Source: Paenibacillus sp. YN15
Lineage (GTDB): Bacteria > Bacillota > Bacilli > Paenibacillales > NBRC-103111
Reading direction: 5' to 3'
Assembly (NCBI RefSeq): GCF_003285005.1
Contig: NZ_QMFA01000010.1
Span: forward strand, 99,968-163,967
Length of the DNA stretch: 64,000 nt
Of the stretch, positions 1 to 9,257 are shown in pieces. The translations under genes were made by a program, and so were the position numbers. Below the pieces are notes generated by a model, which saw nothing but the letters and a program-made list of their open reading frames with translations, did no database searches and was not told where the DNA came from. Each line of letters starts with the position of its first letter. The first letter of the stretch is position 1.

Positions 1-507
1 ATGATCGCTGCGGTGCTCACCGTCGCTCTGGGCTGTATCCGCGGCATGGAGGAGGCTTACCGGGCCATCAACTGGGAGAGCATCGTCCTCATCGGCGGCA
101 TGATCCCCATGTCCACGGCCATCGAGAAGACGGGGGCGGCGGAGCTTTTGTCCAGCGGGCTTGTGAACAGTCTGGGCCAGTTTGGGCCTTTGGCCCTGCT
201 GGCGGGGGTATACATCACCACCTCCATTCTGACCATGTTCATCAGCAATACGGCCTGCGCCGTCCTGCTGGCGCCCATTGCTCTGGCTGCGGCAACCCAG
301 TTCGGGGCCAATCCCCACGCCTACCTGTTCGCCGTTTCCATCGGGGCCAGCATGTGCTTCGCTTCGCCGTTTTCTACCCCGCCCAATGCCCTGGTTATGT
401 CGGCGGGCCGCTACAAGTTCAGCCACTACCTCAAGGTGGGCTTGCCGCTGCAAATTCTCATGGGCATCGTGATGATCATCGCCCTGCCGCTGATCTATCC
501 GTTCTAG
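1..507 (+). CDS. SLC13/DASS-family anion transporter, C-terminal part
   Basis: This is the last 168 residues of an integral membrane transporter; the reading frame is open to the window edge, so the 5' part lies outside. Hydrophobic segments alternate with short loops. The stretch SNTACAVLLAPIALAAA (about residues 80-97) and FSTPPNALVM (about 122-131) are the paired signature regions of divalent anion:sodium symporters and related SLC13-type permeases, where Asn and Pro-containing hairpins bind substrate. Family is fairly certain; the transported anion (dicarboxylate, sulfate or phosphate) cannot be told from this fragment. A clear intrinsic terminator follows 22 bp after the stop, so it ends its transcription unit. 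Confidence 0.75.
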   Translation: MIAAVLTVALGCIRGMEEAYRAINWESIVLIGGMIPMSTAIEKTGAAELLSSGLVNSLGQFGPLALLAGVYITTSILTMFISNTACAVLLAPIALAAATQFGANPHAYLFAVSIGASMCFASPFSTPPNALVMSAGRYKFSHYLKVGLPLQILMGIVMIIALPLIYPF

Positions 508-529
508 GGTGTGTATGCTCACCCTAGAC

Positions 530-556
530 AGGCGTCCTCCGGGGACGCCTTTTTCT
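530..556 (+). terminator. Rho-independent terminator after the transporter
   Basis: Stem AGGCGTCC (530-537) pairs with GGACGCCT (543-550) around a 5-nt loop and runs straight into a T-rich tail. Confidence 0.85.
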
Positions 557-590
557 TGTAGTGGGATGGGGCGTGGAGGAGTTGTCCTGG

Positions 591-775
591 GGGCCAAATG
601 CAAAAGTGCATTTATTTCGAGCAGGTGGCCTCAATTGGAGGGGCTATCCTGCAAAAGTGCAGTTATTTTGACTAAAATATGCTTTGTAGGCAGTTTGGGG
701 CGGGAATAACTGCACTTTTTGCAATTTGAGGGGAGGGGAGCCGCCAAATGGGAGAAAATAGCTGCACTTTTACAT
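591..775. repeat. Intergenic repeat module, core TGCAAAAGTGCAGTTATTT
   Basis: Four copies of a ~20-bp core occur in this gene-free stretch. Two are direct (starting at 599 and 650, spacing 51 bp) and two are inverted (711-723 and 763-774, spacing 52 bp). The inner half of each core, TGCAAAAGTGCA, is itself nearly palindromic. Direct copies followed by inverted copies allow one long imperfect hairpin. The same plan recurs with other cores near 13.2, 29.7 and 34.0 kb. Confidence 0.75.
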
Positions 776-855
776 TATCGCTTCAGCCACCATCCCACTA
801 TTCATCCCAACACCTGCATTAATTGCGCTAATCCGCCGCGACCTCACACAAGTAT

Positions 856-1060
856 CCTACAAATGCGTGATTACCCATCACCACCTCCACACCAATACCC
901 GTTACCCTATCGCCACCCCCACACAAATACTCGTTACCCCATCGCCACCCGCCAAGCACGCTTTCCTCGACAACGCTTCGTCAACCCCCTCCGCACCCCC
1001 TCCCAACCCCTCCGTAATTACCCCTCCGTCTGACCCCTCCGTCATTACCCCTCCGGAAAA
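856..1060. repeat. Low-complexity degenerate tandem repeats, no gene
   Basis: The strand is very C-rich. A degenerate ~36-bp unit containing GTTACCC(T/C)ATCGCCACCC is repeated about three times (about 870-950). A shorter unit, ATTACCCCTCCG, recurs at 1015-1055. Open frames crossing it are low-complexity and have no ribosome binding site, so I see no gene between 510 and 1170. Confidence 0.6.
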
Positions 1061-1094
1061 GACGATCACTATAGCAAATCGAACCATCACCACA

Positions 1095-1123
1095 TTGTTG
1101 TCACGCGCCGGCTAGCCTATAAT
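1095..1123 (+). promoter_or_regulatory. Sigma-A-type promoter for the solute-binding protein
   Basis: TTGTTG (1095-1100) and a perfect TATAAT (1118-1123) are separated by 17 bp, 48 bp upstream of the chosen start codon. Confidence 0.65.
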
Positions 1124-1170
1124 GAATGAATCATCCACCGAAATCCGGACGAAGGGAGGCCATATCGCAC

Positions 1171-2748
1171 ATGAACGCTGCAGGCTGGGCAAGAAGAACA
1201 GGGCTTATAGCGATGCTGATTCTCTTTGTGCTGGAAGCAACGGCTTGTTTCCCAGGCAGGGACAGCTCTGCTTTGCCCCCATCCTCGCCCCCCGCCGCAG
1301 CAGCCACCGGCAGCAACGCCGCGGCGCACGGCACGCCCCTGCGCATGTTTGTGTCCAACAACGCCCAGCAAATTCCTGCAGGCAAGGCCATGAACCTGCC
1401 CACCGTGCAATATCTGGCGCGCCAGACAGGGACGGAGCTGGATATCACCTTCCTGCCCCATGAAAACTACATGGAGCAGCTGCGGCTCAAATTCGCTTCC
1501 GGGGATATTCCCGATGTGCACATGGTCTGGGGCGCGGAAAATTCGGAGCTGGTGGCAAGCAACCTGGCCCTGGATTTGCGGCCGTACATCGACGCATATG
1601 GCCCCAACCTGCGCAAATTCATTCCCCAGTCCGCGTGGGATGCGGTAACCATGAACGGCAAAATTGTCGCCATCCCCCAGATTGCCCAAGGCAACGCTCC
1701 GGCTGAGCGGCTGCTGTTTGTCCGCAAGGACTGGATGGACAAGCTGGGGCTGGAGGAGCCTCAAACCTCCGGTGAATTTCTGGATATGCTCCGGGCCTTC
1801 CGGGACGGCGATCCCAACGGGAACGGTCTCCCGGATGAGATTCCTTTTTCCAGCCGCGAAAAATTGGAATGGGCCGACAATATCTTCGGCATGTTCGGCA
1901 TTAATCCGGATTCCAACGTCTTGTACCAGGGGGAAATCATCCCCGGCTTTGTCCATCCGAATATGAAGGAAGCGTTGGGCTTTATGCGCACCATGTATCA
2001 GGAGGGGCTTCTGGACAAGGAGTTTCTGACCAATTCCCGGGCCATGTGGGACCAGAAGATCAAGTCGGACCTGGTGGGGGTCTGGAACCATGTGGTGTTT
2101 GGCGTCTATGACCCGTGGCAGAAGGAGCTGAGCAGCCTGATTCCGGAAAAACGGCCCAATGTGGAGGCCATTTCCACTCCCAGGGGAGCAGGGTATGAGG
2201 GCAGCTTGGGACGGGTGGAAAAGCCGGTGCTCAAGACCTTCATTGTGTACAAGGAAACGAAGCATCCGGAGGCCGCTGTCCGCATGATGGACTGGCTTAT
2301 CTCGGAGGAGGGGCAGCTGTTTGCCGAATTGGGCGTGGAGGGGATTTCCTATACCCGAAAAAATGGAGCCATCCAATACAACGCCAAAAATGACCGCGAT
2401 CTCCGCTGGCGGTCGGCGGTGTTTATGCTCCACGGCTTCCGGGATCAGGCCCAGAAGGCGCTGATCAACAATGAGGAGTCCTACCGCAAGCTGCTGCGGT
2501 CCATCGAAATTTCCCGCAAGGAGGGAATTCCCAATCCAACCTCCGGCATGCCGCCGTCGGATACTATGACCAAGAAGCCGGATCTGACGTACAAAGGCAC
2601 CTTCCAGGAAGCCGCCACTTCCATTATCCTGGGGGAAAAGCCGCTGGATACCTTTGATGATTTTGTGGCTGAATGGAAAACTCAGGGAGGGGAGGATATT
2701 ATCCGGGAGATGACCGGCTGGTATAAGGCAAATCGAGCAAATAAATAA
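1171..2748 (+). CDS. Extracellular solute-binding lipoprotein of a carbohydrate ABC importer
   Basis: A 525-residue family-1-type (LplA-like) binding protein. I chose ATG 1171 because GAAGGGAGG lies about 12 nt upstream; the frame is open 45 nt further up without a better site. The N-terminus is a signal peptide (RR then a hydrophobic run) ending in a lipobox, ATAC, with Cys26 as the likely lipidated residue. A Ser/Pro/Ala linker follows, then the mature binding fold. The motif GDPNGNGLPDEIPFS (about residue 225) is a calcium-binding-like loop common in this subfamily. It sits 31 bp upstream of the xylanase and probably shares its transcript, suggesting xylo-oligosaccharide capture. No permease genes are adjacent, so it must use a remote transporter or act as a sensor accessory. 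Confidence 0.85.
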   Translation: MNAAGWARRTGLIAMLILFVLEATACFPGRDSSALPPSSPPAAAATGSNAAAHGTPLRMFVSNNAQQIPAGKAMNLPTVQYLARQTGTELDITFLPHENYMEQLRLKFASGDIPDVHMVWGAENSELVASNLALDLRPYIDAYGPNLRKFIPQSAWDAVTMNGKIVAIPQIAQGNAPAERLLFVRKDWMDKLGLEEPQTSGEFLDMLRAFRDGDPNGNGLPDEIPFSSREKLEWADNIFGMFGINPDSNVLYQGEIIPGFVHPNMKEALGFMRTMYQEGLLDKEFLTNSRAMWDQKIKSDLVGVWNHVVFGVYDPWQKELSSLIPEKRPNVEAISTPRGAGYEGSLGRVEKPVLKTFIVYKETKHPEAAVRMMDWLISEEGQLFAELGVEGISYTRKNGAIQYNAKNDRDLRWRSAVFMLHGFRDQAQKALINNEESYRKLLRSIEISRKEGIPNPTSGMPPSDTMTKKPDLTYKGTFQEAATSIILGEKPLDTFDDFVAEWKTQGGEDIIREMTGWYKANRANK

Positions 2749-2779
2749 CTTATTTTACATAAAAAGAAAGGTGGATCAT

Positions 2780-5700
2780 ATGGGCAATCTGCGAAAAAAA
2801 GGAATGGCCCTTGTGTTGGCAGGTCTGCTGGCCTGGTCGCCGTTCCAAAGCTTCAGCGCCTTTGCCGCCGTCAAAACGGAGGAGGAGCTGGGCCAACTGC
2901 CGGGCAGCGAGGTTGTGATTGAAAGCCTGTTTAAGGATGGGGCCGACTTGAATCCGGAAGCGGCGGCATACGGTTCCATGGAACGCGTTGCTGTAGAGGG
3001 GCAGCCGTTTACGGAGGCTATCCGCTTCACCACTGCCAAGGAGCCGGCCAGCACCTATTTATTCCAATATGTGCTTCCCGTGGAGCGGGCCATGGATAAG
3101 GATGATGTTTTGCTGGCGACCTTCTACGCCCGGACCATCAGCTCCACTCACGAGACAGCGGAGGGGCGCGCTACCCTGATGATGGAGAAAAAGGTGGTGT
3201 GGAGCCAATCGCTGAAAGAGGAGATTGCCATTCCGTCGGAATGGAAGCGGTTTCTGATCCCCATCAAGGCCGGATTGGTCATGGAGGAAAATACGGCGCA
3301 GGTTACGTTCCGGTTGGGCTACAAGCCCCAGGTGGTGGAGATTGCCGACCTGAAGGTGGTCAATTACAAGAAGGCGGTGGCCTTCGACGAGCTGCCCAGC
3401 ACCCCCGTCGTTTATGAAGGCATGGAGGAGGATGCCCCTTGGCGGGCGGAGGCCAACCAGCGTATTGAGCAGTTCCGCAAGGGCGATCTGGATGTGGAGG
3501 TAAAGGACCAGGCCGGCCAGCCCGTTGCAGGAGCCGATGTGCAGGTCAGCATGACCAAGCATGATTTCAAGTTTGGGACGGCGGTCAGCAGTGACATGAT
3601 CTTCGCCGCAACGCCGGAGGCGGAGATATACCGGACCAAGCTTCAGGAGAATTTCAATGCCGTCGTGATGGAAAATGATATGAAGTGGCCCTGGTGGGAA
3701 AAAGATAAAGCCATGGCGGTCAAGGTGTACAATTGGCTTGGCGAAAGGGGCTTTGCTGTCAGAGGCCATAACCTGATCTGGGAGGGCGCAGCCCGCCTGC
3801 CGGAGGATGTTCCGGGGCTTGTTTCCAACCCGGCGGCCCTGAACAAGCGGATCGAGGATCACTTTCACGAAACGGCGGGCGTGTTCCGGGGAAGGCTCAT
3901 AGATTGGGATGTAGTGAACGAGCCGGTTCTGAACAGCCTGATCCGCACCGGCACAGGCAACGCGGGAGCAATGGCGGACTGGCTCCAGTGGGCCAAGGAG
4001 GCGGACCCGTATGCCAAATTGTACATTAATGAAACACAGATTTTGGGTGTGGATGCTCCGGTTATAGAGAGCTTTTCCCAGCTGCTTCAAGACGTGAAGG
4101 ATCGGAAAGCGCCTCTGGACGGCATTGGCATCCAGGCGCATTTTGGCAGCACGCCGGTTAGTCCGATGGCTTTTTATAATCAACTGACTCATTTTACCCA
4201 GTATGCGCCTGAGATTGCCATTACCGAATTTGATATGAATTCCCCCAAGGAGGATATTCAGGGCAAATTCACCCGGGATATTCTGCTGGCCGCCTTCAGC
4301 CATCCCAATGTGGAATCCTTCACCATGTGGGGCTTCTGGGACGGCAAGCATTGGCAGAGCAATGCTCCGCTGTTCCGCAAGGACTGGTCGCTGAAGCCCT
4401 CCGGCGAGCAATGGCGGCAGCTGGTGTACGGGGACTGGTGGACGGATGTGTCGGGACAAAGCGGCGGGGACGGGCATTTCCGGACCCGGGGCTTCTATGG
4501 GGAATATGATGTTACCGTGACCCGGGACGGAGTTAGCCAGACCGTCAAAACCTCCCTGCTTAAAGGACAGGACAACAAGGTAACCATCGTGTGGGGAGAA
4601 GAAAACCCGGCTTCCGGCACAACCTTCGTGCCGCTGCCGATTCCGCCGCAGACAGGGGATATTACGCCTCCCGTGTGGCCTTACGGTGCTGCCTTCTCCG
4701 TACCGGAGACAACGCCCACCTCCGTTAGCCTCCAGTGGCCGGCAGCCAAGGATAATGTGGCGGTGGACCATTATATTGTCCGCATGAACGGCGAGGTGCT
4801 GACGGATGCCTTATCCGGCGCCGTTACCCGCTATGATGCAACCCGGCTGGAACCGGGAAAAGACTACTCCTTTACGGTAGAGGCGGCGGACGCCCAGGGC
4901 AATCTTTCGGTGGCAAGCCCCGTGCTTGCGGCGACTACAGTTGCGGGCAAGGATGACACCCTGCCGGGCTGGACCAAGGGCTCTTATCTGACTCTGAACG
5001 AGCTGGAGGAAACTGCGGCAGCCTTGTCCTGGCCTCTGGGAGTGGATAACGGCGGCATTACGGGCTACCGTGTTTATGTAAACGGGCAAGCAGTCGGAGA
5101 TACGCCGGACACTCATTACAAGCTCACCGGATTAACGGGAAATACCCTTTATACTGTTCGTGTTGAGGGGCAAGACAGCGACGGAAATTTGTCCTTGGGC
5201 GGACCGGTTGTCATCTTCCGCACCCTGGGCGCTGCGGACACGGCGCCGCCTGTTTGGCCTGCCGCTTCCGCGCTGAATGCTGCGGATATAACGGCGGAGA
5301 GCCTGCAGCTGCAATGGAGCAGCGCTGTGGATACGGTTGGCGTGGAAGCCTACCGGCTGTTCAAGGATGACGTGGAACTGGTTACCCTGCCTGCTTCCGC
5401 CAACTCCTATACAGTCAGCGGACTTTCTCCCCATACCGCTTACCACTTCCGGGTGGAAGCAGGGGACAGCAGCGGCAATTGGTCAGCCGCAGGTCCGGCC
5501 CTGACCGTCACTACGGAGGTGAAGGGCGATGCGGCTGCTCCCGTTTGGCCGTTGGCCAGAGCCCTGACCTACCGTTCCCTTGGGGATCATTCCGTCAGCC
5601 TGGACTGGACAGCCGCTCAGGATGATACAGCCGTTGCCTCCTACAGACTGTACCGCAACGGGGCCCTTCTGGATACGGTGAGCGGGGATGCTCTTACGTA

Positions 5701-8700
5701 CACCGCAGCCGGGCTGGAGCCTGGAGCATCGTATACCTTCCGGGTAGAGGCAGGGGATGCCTCCGGCAACTGGACGGCCAACGGGCCGTCGGTAACGGTG
5801 AAGACCTTCTCCGGCGTGGTGCGCAAGGAGCAGCGGATTTATCCCAGCGACGATGCTTTTATTCAAGCGCCGGCAACATTTGGCGGGGATGGCACAACCC
5901 TGAACCTGGATTACCTGCGGTTCAAGAACGCGGCCGGTGTCTCCGGCAGCGAAACCAATAAGAATACAGGCAACAACCGCCGGGTTTATCTGAAGTTCCC
6001 GCTTCAGACGGTAACCGGGCAGGTATACAAGGCATCGCTTCACCTGTACGTCTATGATGTGCAGACGCCCAATCTGGATATCAGCATGGATTTGTATGCC
6101 ACAGGAGATAATTGGTCAGAGACGGCAATCAACTGGAAGAACAAGCCGGAGGACGGACCGAAATTGGCTTCAACGGTTGTCCGCAACTCCAAGTATTGGA
6201 AGGAGTTTGCGGTGGACGGCTATGTGGCCTCCGAGCTGGCGGCGGATGCTGCCAAGACAGTAAGCTTCAAGCTCCAGGATGATGAATGGAAGGACCAGAA
6301 CGTGGATATGTACTCCAAGGAATCCACTGTTTCCGGCGCTGTGTACCGGCCTTATCTGCTGGTGGGCACCGAGGAGATTCCCGTGGATGAAGCACCGCCT
6401 GAATGGACGGCTGCTGTGCTCCATGCCGACAGGGTAACTCCCCAGTCGGTAACCCTCTCCTGGCCGGAGGCGCAGGATGGGCAGGGCGTCAACGGGTATG
6501 TGGTTTATCAGGACGGTGTGCAGATTGCCCAGACGGGTTCGGATGTATTCGCTTATACCATCACAGGGTTGGCTCCTGCCACGGCCTATACCTTCCGGGT
6601 GGAAGCAAAGGATGCAGTACAGGAATCTGCAACCGGACCGGTTCTCCAGCTGCAACTGCCACCGGCTGATACGGCTGCTCCTGTCTGGCCTGCAGCTGCG
6701 CAGTTGACTGCAAGCGATGCGAGCCGCCATGGCGTGTCTCTTGCCTGGACGCCTGCAGAGGACCAGTATGGAGTGGCAGCCTACGAAATTTATCTGCAAG
6801 GAAAGCTGCTGGCGGCTGTGCCGGGAACGGCCGCAACCTACCGCGCCGAGGGGCTGGAACCGGGAACAACCCACAGCTTCCGGATTGCTGCGCGGGATGA
6901 AGCGGGCAATGCCGCTGACGGTCCTTCCCTCCAGGTGGCGACATCCCCTGCGGATACGGCGCCGCCTCAATGGACGGCAGGCAGCGCTCTTGTCATCTCC
7001 AGCCTCAGTGTAACCGGCGTCCGGCTGAACTGGCCTGAAGCAGCGGATGATACGGGTGTGGCGCAATACAAGCTTTTCACCGATGAAAGTGTGACTGCTC
7101 TCCTGGAGCCGGCTGTCAGAGAATATTATGTGACAGGTCTTGTGCCGGGGAACTCCTACCGCTTTGCAGTAGCTGCTGTGGATGCGGCCGGGAATGCCTC
7201 CACACCTCTGGAGCTGGAGCAAGTGGCTGCATTGGCGCTGGATACGATTACGCCCCAGTGGCCAACCGGCTCTGTGCTGACTGCCGAGCGGTCCGGAAAC
7301 AAGGTGCTGCTGAATTGGGACGCAGCTGTGGACAATGTAGGCATCCGCCAATACGAGCTGTACCATAATGGAGTTTGGATCGGGACAGCGGCAGGCGATG
7401 CCACCTCTTATCTGTGGGAGGGACTTATGGATGAAGGCTCCGTATTTAAGGTGGAGGCGGTTGATCTGATGGGCAATGCTACCGTCTTCGGACCTTCTAC
7501 CGAGCCTCCGGTTGCCTGGGATACGACGCCTCCTGCCTGGCTGAACGGCAGCCAGCTTACGGCTGAAGCTGTCAGCGAAACTGCCATTACCCTGGCCTGG
7601 AGTACGGCTGTTGACAGAATGGGCGTGGCGCAGTACCGCTTGTACATGAACGGGAGCGCCATCAAGGAGCTGGAGGGCACAACCTGGCGGGTTGACAATC
7701 TGAAATTGGGCACAGAGTATGTCTTCAAGGTGGAGGCTGCGGATGAGGCGGGCAACTGGTCTGTCAACGGTCCGTCGCTTACCGTCCGCACCCGTTCCGC
7801 ATCTTCCGGCGGAGGCGGGGGCAGCCCCGATAATTCCGGGCCTACTCTCACAGTGGAGAACGGAGCAGTCCGGCTTCTTTTCCCGGAAAAGGCGGCAGTT
7901 GAAGGCAAGGCAGCATTCACTGCAACTGATTCAAAGCTGGCGGATGCCTTCAGCAAGGCTTCCGCACAGAACGGCGGCCAAAAGGCGCTTTCCCTCGTTC
8001 TCCCCAAATCAGCGGGGGCCAAGGAATATGCCGTCAGCATTCCCGCTTCATATCTTGCAGGGAAGAACTCCGCCGGTTCTCTGGCGCTGGTGACGGAATG
8101 GGGAACTCTGGAGCTTCCCGGCAATATGCTGGGCAATCATCCGGCGGCGCAAGGGGCCAAGGAGATTGCGGTTTCCATTGCATTAAGCCCGCTGTCTGCC
8201 CGTTCCAATGTGCCTGGAGAGCAAATCGCCGGTTTGACCTTGCAGGCAACGGCCGACGGAACCTCCCTCGTTTACGATAACAAACAAGCGCCTGTTCAAG
8301 TGCGGATTCCTTATGCGCTGACCGGGGGCAAGCAGGCGGATCTGCTGAATGTATGGTATATAGACGCCAACGGCAAGGCAAAGCTGGTTCCCTCCGGGCG
8401 GTATGAGGGCGGCGCAGGCGAAATGCAGTTTACCGCCAGCCATTTCGGCACCTTCGTTGTCTCCTATTGGCAGCGGAGCTTCGCCGATCTGGAAAAGACT
8501 CCGTGGGCCCGCCAGGCTGTAGAGACGCTGGCCTCCAAGGGGATCATTAACGGCGTGTCGGATACGGAGTTTGCGCCGGATGCTGCTGTCACCCGGGCTG
8601 ATTTTGCCAAGCTGCTGGTGGATGCCCTGGGGCTGTCCGCTTCTGTGGAAGCAAGCTTCGAGGATGTCCGGTCAGGCGACTATTATTACGAGGCTGTGGG

Positions 8701-9028
8701 CATTGCCCATAAGCTGGGCATTGTAAACGGGATCGAGAGCGGCGTATTCGCGCCGAAATCCTTCCTGACCCGGCAGGACATGTTCCTGATGATGTCGCGG
8801 GCTTTGGCCAAGGCAGGCAAGCCTGTGCCGGGAGCCGATCCGTCCTCGCTGTCCGCATACAGCGATGGCGATGCGGTAGCGGAATATGCCCAAGCCGCTG
8901 TAGCATCCATGGTGAAGGCGGGGCTGATCGAAGGCTCCGATGGGGCGGTTAAGCCTCTGGATCGCTCCACCAGAGCGGAAACAGCGGTAATGCTTCACAG
9001 ACTGTTCCGGTTTGTCTTCGCTCAGTAA
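2780..9028 (+). CDS. Giant S-layer-anchored GH10 endo-xylanase with nine Fn3 and DNRLRE/CBM96-type domains
   Basis: A 2,082-residue secreted glycosidase. ATG 2780 is preferred over the in-frame GTG 2771, which lies inside the Shine-Dalgarno AAAGGTGG. Domains in order: signal peptide (1-30); a carbohydrate-binding-like beta region (about 35-215); GH10 catalytic domain (about 236-570); four Fn3 repeats (about 627-1010); a DNRLRE/CBM96-type module (about 1012-1198); five more Fn3 repeats (about 1202-1672); a Gly-rich hinge; a pre-SLH beta domain; three SLH repeats (about 1897-2082) that would bind pyruvylated wall polymer. GH10 hallmarks are NDMKWPWW, RGHNLIWEG, acid/base Glu in WDVVNEP (about 381) and nucleophile Glu in ITEFDMN (about 483). 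It should cut xylan at the cell surface and feed the upstream binding protein. Confidence 0.9.
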   Translation: MGNLRKKGMALVLAGLLAWSPFQSFSAFAAVKTEEELGQLPGSEVVIESLFKDGADLNPEAAAYGSMERVAVEGQPFTEAIRFTTAKEPASTYLFQYVLPVERAMDKDDVLLATFYARTISSTHETAEGRATLMMEKKVVWSQSLKEEIAIPSEWKRFLIPIKAGLVMEENTAQVTFRLGYKPQVVEIADLKVVNYKKAVAFDELPSTPVVYEGMEEDAPWRAEANQRIEQFRKGDLDVEVKDQAGQPVAGADVQVSMTKHDFKFGTAVSSDMIFAATPEAEIYRTKLQENFNAVVMENDMKWPWWEKDKAMAVKVYNWLGERGFAVRGHNLIWEGAARLPEDVPGLVSNPAALNKRIEDHFHETAGVFRGRLIDWDVVNEPVLNSLIRTGTGNAGAMADWLQWAKEADPYAKLYINETQILGVDAPVIESFSQLLQDVKDRKAPLDGIGIQAHFGSTPVSPMAFYNQLTHFTQYAPEIAITEFDMNSPKEDIQGKFTRDILLAAFSHPNVESFTMWGFWDGKHWQSNAPLFRKDWSLKPSGEQWRQLVYGDWWTDVSGQSGGDGHFRTRGFYGEYDVTVTRDGVSQTVKTSLLKGQDNKVTIVWGEENPASGTTFVPLPIPPQTGDITPPVWPYGAAFSVPETTPTSVSLQWPAAKDNVAVDHYIVRMNGEVLTDALSGAVTRYDATRLEPGKDYSFTVEAADAQGNLSVASPVLAATTVAGKDDTLPGWTKGSYLTLNELEETAAALSWPLGVDNGGITGYRVYVNGQAVGDTPDTHYKLTGLTGNTLYTVRVEGQDSDGNLSLGGPVVIFRTLGAADTAPPVWPAASALNAADITAESLQLQWSSAVDTVGVEAYRLFKDDVELVTLPASANSYTVSGLSPHTAYHFRVEAGDSSGNWSAAGPALTVTTEVKGDAAAPVWPLARALTYRSLGDHSVSLDWTAAQDDTAVASYRLYRNGALLDTVSGDALTYTAAGLEPGASYTFRVEAGDASGNWTANGPSVTVKTFSGVVRKEQRIYPSDDAFIQAPATFGGDGTTLNLDYLRFKNAAGVSGSETNKNTGNNRRVYLKFPLQTVTGQVYKASLHLYVYDVQTPNLDISMDLYATGDNWSETAINWKNKPEDGPKLASTVVRNSKYWKEFAVDGYVASELAADAAKTVSFKLQDDEWKDQNVDMYSKESTVSGAVYRPYLLVGTEEIPVDEAPPEWTAAVLHADRVTPQSVTLSWPEAQDGQGVNGYVVYQDGVQIAQTGSDVFAYTITGLAPATAYTFRVEAKDAVQESATGPVLQLQLPPADTAAPVWPAAAQLTASDASRHGVSLAWTPAEDQYGVAAYEIYLQGKLLAAVPGTAATYRAEGLEPGTTHSFRIAARDEAGNAADGPSLQVATSPADTAPPQWTAGSALVISSLSVTGVRLNWPEAADDTGVAQYKLFTDESVTALLEPAVREYYVTGLVPGNSYRFAVAAVDAAGNASTPLELEQVAALALDTITPQWPTGSVLTAERSGNKVLLNWDAAVDNVGIRQYELYHNGVWIGTAAGDATSYLWEGLMDEGSVFKVEAVDLMGNATVFGPSTEPPVAWDTTPPAWLNGSQLTAEAVSETAITLAWSTAVDRMGVAQYRLYMNGSAIKELEGTTWRVDNLKLGTEYVFKVEAADEAGNWSVNGPSLTVRTRSASSGGGGGSPDNSGPTLTVENGAVRLLFPEKAAVEGKAAFTATDSKLADAFSKASAQNGGQKALSLVLPKSAGAKEYAVSIPASYLAGKNSAGSLALVTEWGTLELPGNMLGNHPAAQGAKEIAVSIALSPLSARSNVPGEQIAGLTLQATADGTSLVYDNKQAPVQVRIPYALTGGKQADLLNVWYIDANGKAKLVPSGRYEGGAGEMQFTASHFGTFVVSYWQRSFADLEKTPWARQAVETLASKGIINGVSDTEFAPDAAVTRADFAKLLVDALGLSASVEASFEDVRSGDYYYEAVGIAHKLGIVNGIESGVFAPKSFLTRQDMFLMMSRALAKAGKPVPGADPSSLSAYSDGDAVAEYAQAAVASMVKAGLIEGSDGAVKPLDRSTRAETAVMLHRLFRFVFAQ

Positions 9029-9045
9029 CGCAGCTTAAGGAGAAT

Positions 9046-9079
9046 GCACCGTGCCTGGAAAAGGGCGCGGTGCTTTTTC
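9046..9079 (+). terminator. Rho-independent terminator after the xylanase
   Basis: GCACCGTGCC pairs with GGCGCGGTGC (one mismatch) and is followed by a T run at 9073-9078. It separates the xylanase transcript from the two-component genes. Confidence 0.8.
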
Positions 9080-9093
9080 GCCGCTTGCTTGGT

Positions 9094-9170
9094 GTTGGTT
9101 GCTGTTGCTTAGCGTGGGTTGCTATTGCTCGTTGATTGCTATTGCTTAGCGTTGATTGCTATTGCTTACT
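9094..9170. repeat. Short tandem repeat, ~20-bp unit, four copies
   Basis: The unit GTTGATTGCTATTGCTTAGC is repeated about four times (starting about 9094, 9114, 9131 and 9151) with minor changes, between the xylanase terminator and the sensor kinase gene. It has no coding potential. Confidence 0.75.
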
Positions 9171-9257
9171 GTTAGCGGCTGATGCAAAAGAATAGGATTG
9201 TGCATTTTAACGGGGCCTTGTAGACTAGAAGCAGCAGGTCAAGGGACAGGAGCCGAG

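Noticed and set aside
719..1115. Pro/His/Thr-rich open frames before the solute-binding protein
   Set aside because: Low-complexity DNA, no start context, overlap with repeats.
3059..4771. 570-codon open frame on the minus strand inside the xylanase gene
   Set aside because: It is the antisense of a GC-rich real gene; composition is His/Gly/Arg-rich with no domain and no ribosome site.
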